Below, in pieces: positions 7,604 to 13,992 of a stretch of DNA of 17,519 bases. Source of the DNA: Vulcanimicrobiota bacterium (GTDB lineage: Bacteria; Vulcanimicrobiota; Vulcanimicrobiia; Vulcanimicrobiales; Vulcanimicrobiaceae); the NCBI GenBank assembly GCA_019237435.1, contig JAFAHB010000008.1, positions 1 to 17,519 of the forward strand. The letters are read 5' to 3'. The notes below the pieces were generated by a model, which saw only the letters and a list, made by a program, of their open reading frames with translations, made no database searches and was not told the DNA's origin. The position numbers and the translations under genes are program-made. The number at the start of each line of letters is the position of its first letter. The first letter of the stretch is position 1.

Positions 7604-7942
7604 ATGAGAAGAGGGACGGTCGCGCTGGCGACGCTTACGCTCGCTCTAGCTGCCTGCAGCGGAAACAAATCTACCGGCGGAGCGTCGCCGCAGCCGAGCG
7701 GCGCCGCAAGCGGTACGACGATCGTCCCCAACGTCGCCGCTACGCCTGATTGTCACGGCGAATCGCCCGTCTGGGTGCTGCCCCGTATCAAGGTCTACTT
7801 GGAGCCGGGCGAGCGGCACTACGGAAAGACTAAGCGGGGCGAGTACCTTTGCCTAAAGGAGGCCGAGGACCAAGGCTACCGTCCGGCCCGCAATCCCGCC
7901 GGGCAACCGCACCGCCGCCATCACCCCAACCCCTTCTCCTAG
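7604..7942 (+). CDS. Small lipoprotein with a conserved VWV...YGKTK...GYRPA domain
   Basis: A 112-residue protein starting 22 nt after hutF. The first 18 residues form a lipoprotein signal (MRRG, hydrophobic core, lipobox LAAC, Cys18). A Ser/Gly/Pro linker (19-48) follows. A compact domain (about 50-95) then reads CHGESPVWVLPRIKVYLEPG, RHYGKTKRGEYLCLKEAE and GYRPARN. This pattern (a VWV strand, a Tyr/Pro-Gly turn, YGxTKxGxY, a closing GYRPA) belongs to a widespread small domain of unknown function in secreted bacterial proteins. Cys50 and Cys83 could form a disulfide. The tail (96-112) is rich in Pro, His and Arg. No strong ribosome site is visible. Its link to histidine catabolism, beyond position, is unknown. 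Confidence 0.75.
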   Translation: MRRGTVALATLTLALAACSGNKSTGGASPQPSGAASGTTIVPNVAATPDCHGESPVWVLPRIKVYLEPGERHYGKTKRGEYLCLKEAEDQGYRPARNPAGQPHRRHHPNPFS

Positions 7943-7973
7943 CCCCGAACGGCTCGCCTAAGCGCGACCGAGC

Positions 7974-8008
7974 GAGTGCGTGCAAGCACTTGCACTCATC
8001 CGCTTTTT
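7974..8008 (+). terminator. Palindromic hairpin with trailing T-run: possible terminator and/or operator 1
   Basis: GAGTGC and GTGC (7974-7983) pair with GCAC and GCACTC (7986-7997) with a TT bulge. Six nt later comes TTTTT (8004-8008). The stem is convincing, but the T-run is displaced, so terminator function is uncertain. The core GTGCAAG-CA-CTTGCAC (7980-7995) is also a perfect inverted repeat and may be a protein-binding site. Confidence 0.45.
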
Positions 8009-8019
8009 AATGCTAAACT
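7990..8019 (+). promoter_or_regulatory. Candidate promoter of the efflux operon
   Basis: A weak -35 TTGCAC (7990-7995) is followed after 18 bp by TAAACT (8014-8019), which is preceded by TG at 8011-8012 (extended -10). Palindrome 1 would overlap the -35 and palindrome 2 the transcription start, a layout that suits repression. A second possible -10, TATGAT (8044-8049), lies closer to the gene. Confidence 0.4.
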
Positions 8020-8024
8020 TCTGC

Positions 8025-8044
8025 GTGCAAGTACCCACTTGCAT
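8025..8044 (+). promoter_or_regulatory. Palindrome 2: candidate TetR operator
   Basis: GTGCAAGT-ACCC-ACTTGCAT: the arms TGCAAGT (8026-8032) and ACTTGCA (8037-8043) are perfect inverted repeats. It shares the TGCAAG half-site with the palindrome at 7980-7995. It lies 12 bp before the first gene of an operon whose second gene is a TetR-family regulator, so autoregulation is the simplest reading. Confidence 0.55.
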
Positions 8045-8055
8045 ATGATTTAGGA

Positions 8056-8727
8056 ATGAAGAGCCTACCGAAAGCCGCGGCGCTCGCGGTCGCCGCCTTC
8101 CTTATCCTTCCGTCAGCGGGCGGCGCCCAGGCGGATAATCTCGGCACCGCCGCGATCGATGCGCACACGGTCGTTGAGCGCATGGCGGATCGCAACCCGG
8201 CGCTGCGGTCTTTCCGAGCGCGCGTGCACGTCGACATCCGCATGTACAGCTTTCCGTTTCTTGCTCCCAAGCTCGACGGGACGTCCTATTTCAAGCGACC
8301 CGATTTTTACGAAGTCGTATTCGACCGCATGCCGGGCTACGCGCGTGGATTCAAGCGAATCTTCGACGACGTCGGCAATCCGCGGCTCTGGGAGAAGGAG
8401 CAGTACGTCACGGTACAGGGAACCGCATTGCTCGGCGCGCGTCCTGCCATCGTATTGCACATGACCAAGAAGATTCACAGTGACATTCTCGACCACACGC
8501 TGGCCTACGTTGATCCCACCGATTACTCGCTGCTGCAGATGGAGTGGTACTACACCAACGGCGGAAAAATCACGATGACGCAGCAGTACCGAACTCAGGG
8601 CACGTACTCCGTCCTTTCGTCCCAGCACGCGACGATTACCATTCCGTACGTCCACGCCGTCGCCGATTCGTCGTACGGCGTCTATCAGACCAACGTTCCG
8701 ATCGGCGCGGGAGACGCGGCGCTATGA
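8056..8727 (+). CDS. Exported LolA-like protein, first gene of the efflux operon
   Basis: A 223-residue protein with a Sec signal peptide (MKSLPK, hydrophobic 7-20, cleavage expected after AQA at 24-26), so it is probably periplasmic. The mature part begins with a helix (VVERMADRNPALRSFRARVH) and continues into alternating strands with YFKRPDFYEVVFDRMPGYAR, then VDPTDYSLLQMEWYYTNGGK. This resembles the LolA/LolB-like fold of lipoprotein carriers and 'outer membrane lipoprotein-sorting' proteins, which bind acyl chains in a half-barrel. Sequence similarity is only at the level of pattern. The ATG is immediately preceded by AGGA with no spacer, while TATGAT lies at 8044-8049, so a leaderless transcript is possible. 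The stop overlaps the TetR gene as ATGA. A role in delivering or modifying envelope lipids for the channel genes downstream is speculative. Confidence 0.7.
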   Translation: MKSLPKAAALAVAAFLILPSAGGAQADNLGTAAIDAHTVVERMADRNPALRSFRARVHVDIRMYSFPFLAPKLDGTSYFKRPDFYEVVFDRMPGYARGFKRIFDDVGNPRLWEKEQYVTVQGTALLGARPAIVLHMTKKIHSDILDHTLAYVDPTDYSLLQMEWYYTNGGKITMTQQYRTQGTYSVLSSQHATITIPYVHAVADSSYGVYQTNVPIGAGDAAL

Positions 8728-9347
8728 TCGACACGCGCAAAACGGTCGAGGTAACCCGGTCGGCGTCGCCTGAGGAGACGCGCGAGCGGATTCTCACGGC
8801 CGCGCGCGAGGTCATCGGACGCAAAGGGAAGCGCGGCGCGACGACGCGCGAGATCGCCGAGGTCGCCGGGGTGAACGAGGCGACGCTCTTCCGGCATTTC
8901 GGAACGAAGGAAGCGCTGCTCGTCGCAACGGCCCAGCATTTCTGCGGATACCTGGAGCTCGCCGGCGTGGTTACTCAGCTGACCGGCACGCTCGAAGAAG
9001 ATCTTCTGGTCATCGCACGTTTGATGCTCGCGCGTTTTGAGTCGCTGCAGGACATGATACGGTGGTCCCTGGTCGAGCAAGATTACGAGCACGACATCTT
9101 TGCCGCGACCACGTGGCGGCCGCAGCTTGCGATCGTCTCGGTCATGACCGAGTTCATGCGCCGCCGCAGCGAGTCGGGTGAGGTGCTGGGCGACCCGCAT
9201 AAGCTCGCAATGGTCTTTTCAGGATTGATCTTCATGCACGCGCTCGCTCGCAAAAAGTTTCCCGATTCGCAGCTGCATCACGGCGAGCCCGACGATGCAC
9301 TCCGCTTCTATATCGACGTTTTTCTCAACGGAGTAAGGAACCGCTAA
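8724..9347 (+). CDS. TetR-family transcriptional regulator
   Basis: A 207-residue protein of normal TetR length. The N-terminal DNA-binding domain is clear: ETRERILTAAREVIGRKG (18-35), then the helix-turn-helix ATTREIAEVAGVNEATLFRH (39-58) and FGTKEALLVATAQHF. The C-terminal part (about 70-207) is helical and would form the ligand-binding and dimer domain; it does not reveal the ligand. A GGGAGA about 9 nt before the ATG may serve as the ribosome site, and the start overlaps the upstream stop (ATGA). Because it is the second gene of the pump operon, it probably represses its own operon and is released by a pump substrate. The TGCAAG palindromes at 7980-7995 and 8025-8044 are the candidate operators. 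Confidence 0.93.
   Translation: MIDTRKTVEVTRSASPEETRERILTAAREVIGRKGKRGATTREIAEVAGVNEATLFRHFGTKEALLVATAQHFCGYLELAGVVTQLTGTLEEDLLVIARLMLARFESLQDMIRWSLVEQDYEHDIFAATTWRPQLAIVSVMTEFMRRRSESGEVLGDPHKLAMVFSGLIFMHALARKKFPDSQLHHGEPDDALRFYIDVFLNGVRNR
9335..9339 (+). promoter_or_regulatory. Shine-Dalgarno of the EmrA-like gene
   Basis: AAGGA lies inside the end of the TetR gene, 7 nt before the ATG at 9347. It is one of the few good ribosome sites in this operon; the later genes appear to depend on coupling. Confidence 0.6.
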
Positions 9348-10624
9348 TGGACTCGCGAGAGGTAGATCAGCAAAAGACGGTCACCGGTCCGAAAGGCAAC
9401 GGCTCGGGATCGGGGCCGGTCGAGTCGCGTTCGGGCGACACAGGAGGCGAGGCGCGCGGGCGGCCGCGCAAGCGCATAATTTTCGCGCTCGTGGTGATCG
9501 CGGTCATTGCGATTGCGTTGATTTGGGGCCTTCCGTGGTTGAACTTCATGCTTTCGCATGAAGGCACCGACGATGCGCACGTCGCAGCGGACGAAGTAGC
9601 TGTAACGAGCAAAATTCCCGAACGTATCGACCAGATTTTGGTCGATACGAATCAAGCCGTTCGCCGCGGGCAGTTGCTGATTGTGCTCGACAACAAGGAC
9701 GAGCTTGCAAAACTTCGCCAAGCGCAGGCGCAGTACGACCTCGCGGTCGCCAATCAGCGCGCCAACACCGAACAAGGCCAAGGCGGCGTTGCACAAGCCG
9801 GCGGCGAGGTCGCCGGCCAGCAGGCGCAGGTGCCGGTCGCGCAGGACGCCGTCGCGCAAGCCGGCGCGCAGCTCCGCGCCGCGCAAGCGCAAGTTCCGGC
9901 CGCGCAGCAGGCGTACGACAAAGCTCAAGCCGATTACAACCGCGCGAGCTCGCTGGTGAGCACCGGCGACGTTGCGGCGCAGCAGCTCGACGCCGCGCGC
10001 GCGCAAGATGCGGGCGCCGCAGCGCAGCTACGTGCTGCCGAAGACCAAGTAGCCGTCGCGCAAGAGAACGTGGCGGCGGCCCAAGGACGCGTCACCGCGT
10101 CGAGCGCTGCCGTTTCGGCGGCGTCGGGCGCGCTGACGACCGCGCAAGGGAAGCTCGCGCAAGCCGCCGATCCGAGCCAGGTCGAAGCGGCCGCCGCGCA
10201 GCTCTACCTCGCAAAGCAAAATCTCAACTATACGCACATTTATGCGGCGACCGATGGTTACGTCGGCGAGAAGAGCGCCGAGGTCGGTCAAACCATCGGT
10301 GCCGGCATCACGCTGATGACGATCGTTCCTAGGCGCATCTACATCACCGCAAACTTCAAAGAAACGCAGATGGGCCACATGCGCGTCGGTCAGTCGGCTG
10401 AGGTCCGGGTGGATGCATACAAAGGGGTTACGTTTCATGGCCACGTCGCGTCGATCAATCCGGCGTCGGAGAACACTTATGCACTGGTCCCCGCGCAAAA
10501 TGCGAGCGGCAATTTCGTCAAGGTAACGCAGCGCATTCCCGTTCGCATAGAGGTCGACGACCAGCGCGCCGACTTGCCGTTACGTCCGGGCATGAGCGTC
10601 GAAGCCTACGTCCGCGTCAAGTAG
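9347..10624 (+). CDS. emrA: EmrA/HlyD-family membrane fusion (adaptor) protein
   Basis: The periplasmic adaptor joining the inner-membrane pump to an outer-membrane channel. At 425 residues it is slightly longer than typical EmrA (about 390). A charged, Gly/Ser-rich cytoplasmic tail (1-42) leads to one membrane helix (44-64). Next is the first half of the lipoyl domain with TDDAHVAADEVAVTSKIPER (74-93), then a long Ala/Gln-rich coiled-coil hairpin (about 118-290). The second lipoyl half and beta-barrel follow (LNYTHIYAATDGYVGEKSAEVGQTI, 293-317), ending with the EmrA-type GNFVKVTQRIPVRIEVD (388-404) and LRPGMSV. The hairpin holds a 21-residue internal repeat (from Gln159 and from Gln180). The start overlaps the TetR stop (TAATG). 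Confidence 0.93.
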   Translation: MDSREVDQQKTVTGPKGNGSGSGPVESRSGDTGGEARGRPRKRIIFALVVIAVIAIALIWGLPWLNFMLSHEGTDDAHVAADEVAVTSKIPERIDQILVDTNQAVRRGQLLIVLDNKDELAKLRQAQAQYDLAVANQRANTEQGQGGVAQAGGEVAGQQAQVPVAQDAVAQAGAQLRAAQAQVPAAQQAYDKAQADYNRASSLVSTGDVAAQQLDAARAQDAGAAAQLRAAEDQVAVAQENVAAAQGRVTASSAAVSAASGALTTAQGKLAQAADPSQVEAAAAQLYLAKQNLNYTHIYAATDGYVGEKSAEVGQTIGAGITLMTIVPRRIYITANFKETQMGHMRVGQSAEVRVDAYKGVTFHGHVASINPASENTYALVPAQNASGNFVKVTQRIPVRIEVDDQRADLPLRPGMSVEAYVRVK

Positions 10625-10633
10625 CGACCGAAC

Positions 10634-12172
10634 GTGTTCGGCGCGTACGATAGTCCGGTCGTCGAGCACGGCTGGCGCAGGGCGGTCATCAGCGTTGCGG
10701 TTATCACGGCAACTCTGCTCGAGATCATCGATGTTACGATAGTCAACGTCTCACTGCCCAACATTCAGGGCAACTTCGGCGTCGGCGTCGATTTGGGCGC
10801 CTGGGTCGTCACGGCATATCTCATCGCCAACGTCGTCGTGATTCCGCTCAATCCTTGGTTCGCCGCTCGGTTCGGGCGCCGTCAATATTTTTTCACCTCG
10901 ATCGTGATCTTCACCGCCGCCTCGCTCATGTGCGGCTTATCCAACAGTTTGGGCCAGCTCGTCTTTTGGCGGCTCATTCAGGGTCTCGGCGGAGGCGGGC
11001 TTATAGCCACCTCGCAGGCGATTTTGCGCGACACGTACGGCATCAAAGAGCAGGGGAAAGCGCAAGGAGTCTTTGCGCTGGGTGTGATCGTAGGCCCCGC
11101 GCTCGGGCCGGTTATCGGCGGTTGGATTACGGATAACTGGAACTGGCACTGGATTTTCTTCATCAATCTTCCGATCGGCATCATCGCGGCAACGTTGATT
11201 TGGAACTTCCTGCGCAATCCTGCCGAAGGCTCGTACCGCAAGCTCGACTGGATCGGTCTGATCCTGATGTGCATCGGCTTGGGCTCCATGCAGTTCGTGC
11301 TCGAAAACGGCCAGCAGTACGATTGGTTCGACGACGCGCGGATTCGCTGGTTCACGTTCTTTTCGATCGCCGGCCTCGCGGCGTTCGTCTGGTGGACGCT
11401 GCGCTCCACGAGCCCCGTTGTCGACCTGCGCGTGTTGAAGCTGCGTCAAGTCGCCGCGGGAAGCGTCCTTGGTGCGGTGTTGGGCGTGAGCCTCTACGGC
11501 TCGATCATCATTCTGCCGCAATACCTAATCAACTCGCTCGGATTTACTGCGACGCTGTCGGGCACCACGGTTATGATTCGCGCGGCAGCCGTGCTCGTCT
11601 TTACGCCGTTTACCGCGATCTTGACGCAGCGCGGCCTCGTCGATGCCCGGTTGCAAGCAGCGGTCGGCTTCGTCTTGCTCGCCATTTCGAACTGGATTCT
11701 GGGCAGTATCACTACTCCTGTCTCCGATTTCCACAGCTTGATCTTTCCGCTGATCCTCAGCGGCATCGGTCTCGCGCAGATCTTCGTCCCGCTTTCCGTC
11801 GCCGTGATCGGCAGCGTTCCGGATAAGGAAGTTCCGTCGACGGCCGCCTTCTTCAATCTGTCGCGTCAGATCGGCGGCAGCGTGGCCGCCGCCGTACTCA
11901 TCACCCTCTTGGTGCGCGGGTTTACCGTGCATCAAACGGAGCTGGCGTCGAGCCAAACGCTCGGGCATTCGCCGACGGAGCAGTACGTGTTGGCGCAAGG
12001 CGGCGTGCAGAATCGCGGCGCCATCCAGCGACTCGCCGTCTTGGTCGAAGCGCAATCGGCGGTCGAGTCGTATGCGGATACGTCGCGCTGGGTTGCCGTG
12101 ATCACGCTCGGCCTTGCTCCGCTCGTGCTCTTGTTGCGACGGCCCCGCATAGGCGTCGCGCTGTCCGAATGA
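10634..12172 (+). CDS. emrB: EmrB/QacA-type DHA2 major facilitator transporter
   Basis: A 512-residue inner-membrane drug:proton antiporter of the 14-helix DHA2 group. Visible motifs are ATLLEIIDVTIVNVSLPNI (helix 1, motif D-like, with the membrane-embedded Asp), WVVTAYLIANVVVIP (helix 2), the loop AARFGRRQYFF (motif A), FWRLIQGLGGGGLIATSQAI (helix 4 region) and GVIVGPALGPVIGGWITD (motif C, typical of antiporters). The long C-terminal half has further hydrophobic helices and ends in a short basic tail. Paired with the EmrA-like adaptor 9 nt upstream, it should move substrate from cytoplasm or inner leaflet into the trans-periplasmic conduit. GTG is the start; no strong ribosome site is seen. 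The stop overlaps the first TolC gene as ATGA. The substrate cannot be inferred. Confidence 0.94.
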   Translation: MFGAYDSPVVEHGWRRAVISVAVITATLLEIIDVTIVNVSLPNIQGNFGVGVDLGAWVVTAYLIANVVVIPLNPWFAARFGRRQYFFTSIVIFTAASLMCGLSNSLGQLVFWRLIQGLGGGGLIATSQAILRDTYGIKEQGKAQGVFALGVIVGPALGPVIGGWITDNWNWHWIFFINLPIGIIAATLIWNFLRNPAEGSYRKLDWIGLILMCIGLGSMQFVLENGQQYDWFDDARIRWFTFFSIAGLAAFVWWTLRSTSPVVDLRVLKLRQVAAGSVLGAVLGVSLYGSIIILPQYLINSLGFTATLSGTTVMIRAAAVLVFTPFTAILTQRGLVDARLQAAVGFVLLAISNWILGSITTPVSDFHSLIFPLILSGIGLAQIFVPLSVAVIGSVPDKEVPSTAAFFNLSRQIGGSVAAAVLITLLVRGFTVHQTELASSQTLGHSPTEQYVLAQGGVQNRGAIQRLAVLVEAQSAVESYADTSRWVAVITLGLAPLVLLLRRPRIGVALSE

Positions 12173-13989
12173 GGCCGATTCCGCCTCGTCTGATCTCGGC
12201 ACTGGTCGCCGTCGCGGCGCTTGCGGCGGCGGTCGTGCCCGCCGGTCGCATCTCGGCACAGCTTGACGATACACTGCCCAGCCGCGCGACGGTTCCGACG
12301 ATGATTCCGACGCTCGTGCTCGAGCCGGTTCCCAGCGTCGCGCCCGGCTACCGCGCGCCGAGCGCCGCTGCCGGCACGGCGCACATCATCGGCGTCACGC
12401 AACAGCCCTTCGTCGGCATCTCGCTGCAAGACGCCATTGCGATGGCACTGGCACGCAATCCGAACCTCGCGGTTTCGGCTTCGAACTTTCGGATCGCCCA
12501 TTACAACATCGTGCAGACCAAAGGCGCGTACGACGTTGCGCTTCACCTCGAACCGACGTCGAGCTATTCGGTTACCCCGCCGCAGAATTTCTTGGCGGCC
12601 GGCCCAGGCGGGCTCGGCCAGTACGGCTCCGGACCTTCGGCGATCTTTACGAGCGGGCCGGGCAACATCATTGCGCATCAATCGGGATTCCAGTATGGCG
12701 CCGCCGGGCAAACCGAGAACGGCACGAGCTATCAAGCCGAGATCACGCAGAGCCGGACGTACAACAATACCATATTCAACGCCTACAACCCGTACTACAT
12801 CGCACAGCTCAACCTCGCCGTAAACCAGCCGCTGCTCAAGAACGCCGGCATGAACCCGACGAAGCGCGCGCTGAAGCTTGCCATCGTCAACGGCGACGCG
12901 GCGGTAGCTCAGACGCTTACCGATGCGTCGAGCGCGATATCGCAGGTTGAAAAGGCGTATTGGGATCTCGTCGCCGCGTGGCGCAACGTGGCGATCCAGG
13001 AGGAAGCCCTCAAAGAAGCGATCGCGCAGCAACGCAGCAACGTGCGACTCGTCGCGCGAGGCGCCGCGGCGCCCATCGACGCGGTTCAATCGGAAACTCA
13101 AGTCGCTAACTTCCAAACCGCCGTGTACGCTGCGTTGCAGACGGTCGCGCAGCTTCAGAATCAGCTGAAGACGTTCGTTTTGTCGAACGCAAACGACCCG
13201 CTCTGGAGCGCGAACCTCGTGCCGTCGACATCCGTCGAAGGCCTTCCGGCCGCGCGCGAACTTTCGGCGGTCATTGCGGCCGCACGGGAGAATCGGCCGG
13301 AGGTCCGCCAAGCCGAAGACCGGCGTGTCGCCGCGGCGATCGATGTAGCTTTCGCGAAGAATCAGTCGCTGCCGCAAGCCGACGTTCAGGCGCAGTACGA
13401 GAGTAATGGGTTTGCGGGACTGCTGACGCCGGTTCCGGTCTTTATCAACAACTTTTGCAAGGGAAGCGGTCTCTCTGCTTGCCCTACGCCTCCACCGAAC
13501 ACGCAAGGCACGATGGCCTTTGCTTACCACAATATGTGGGCCGGGTATTTCCCGACCTTCAACCTAGCCCTGATCGTCGGCTACCCGATCCAGGGCCACG
13601 TCGCACGCGGCCTGCGCGGGCTAGCCGGCGAGGAAACCACGCAGGCAAAAGTCCTGATGCAGGGCGTCTACGAGCGCATCGGCGCCGAGGCGCGTAACGC
13701 GCTGCAAACCTATCAGTCGGCGCTTTCGAGACTGCGAGCGGCGCGTCAAGCGCGCGAGTCCGCGGAATCCGTCTATGCCAGCGAGCTTCGCAAGTTCCAC
13801 AAAGGCGAATCCACGACGTTTCTCGTGCTGCAGCGCCAAGTTCAGCTCGAACAAGCGCGCGGCAGCGAGCTGCAAGCGCAGACCCAGCTCAACGAATCGA
13901 TCGTCGAGCTGCAGCGCGTCGAAGGGACGATTCTCACCGACAACGCGGTCAACGTGCAAGCGATCGGGGCGCAAGCGCTCGCGCACTAG
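12169..13989 (+). CDS. TolC-family outer-membrane channel protein, copy 1
   Basis: 606 residues, much longer than typical TolC (about 430-490). A signal peptide ends near ISAQ (about 31). A Pro/Ala-rich segment with LDDTLPSRATVP and PSVAPGYRAP precedes the OEP domain, which begins at IIGVTQQPFVGISLQDAIAM. Two OEP repeats follow, each with strand-forming regions and long coiled-coil helices. The first helical pair contains WDLVAAWRNVAIQEEALKEA and ARGAAAPIDAVQSETQVANF; the second contains ARQARESAESVYASELRKF and FLVLQRQVQLEQARG. Strand regions are enlarged: about 120-230, rich in Gly, Asn and Tyr, and about 410-470, with Cys430 and Cys438 near CPTPPPNTQG. The protein should act as the outer-membrane exit duct of the EmrAB pump. 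The start is the ATGA overlap with emrB. It is closely similar to the next two genes. Confidence 0.92.
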   Translation: MRPIPPRLISALVAVAALAAAVVPAGRISAQLDDTLPSRATVPTMIPTLVLEPVPSVAPGYRAPSAAAGTAHIIGVTQQPFVGISLQDAIAMALARNPNLAVSASNFRIAHYNIVQTKGAYDVALHLEPTSSYSVTPPQNFLAAGPGGLGQYGSGPSAIFTSGPGNIIAHQSGFQYGAAGQTENGTSYQAEITQSRTYNNTIFNAYNPYYIAQLNLAVNQPLLKNAGMNPTKRALKLAIVNGDAAVAQTLTDASSAISQVEKAYWDLVAAWRNVAIQEEALKEAIAQQRSNVRLVARGAAAPIDAVQSETQVANFQTAVYAALQTVAQLQNQLKTFVLSNANDPLWSANLVPSTSVEGLPAARELSAVIAAARENRPEVRQAEDRRVAAAIDVAFAKNQSLPQADVQAQYESNGFAGLLTPVPVFINNFCKGSGLSACPTPPPNTQGTMAFAYHNMWAGYFPTFNLALIVGYPIQGHVARGLRGLAGEETTQAKVLMQGVYERIGAEARNALQTYQSALSRLRAARQARESAESVYASELRKFHKGESTTFLVLQRQVQLEQARGSELQAQTQLNESIVELQRVEGTILTDNAVNVQAIGAQALAH

Positions 13990-13992
13990 TTT

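Noticed and set aside
11932..13530. Minus-strand frame of 532 codons antisense to the emrB end and TolC copy 1
   Set aside because: Arg-rich, low-complexity translation with no domain; both plus-strand genes are conserved and complete. Similar antisense frames recur under each TolC copy because the copies are homologous.
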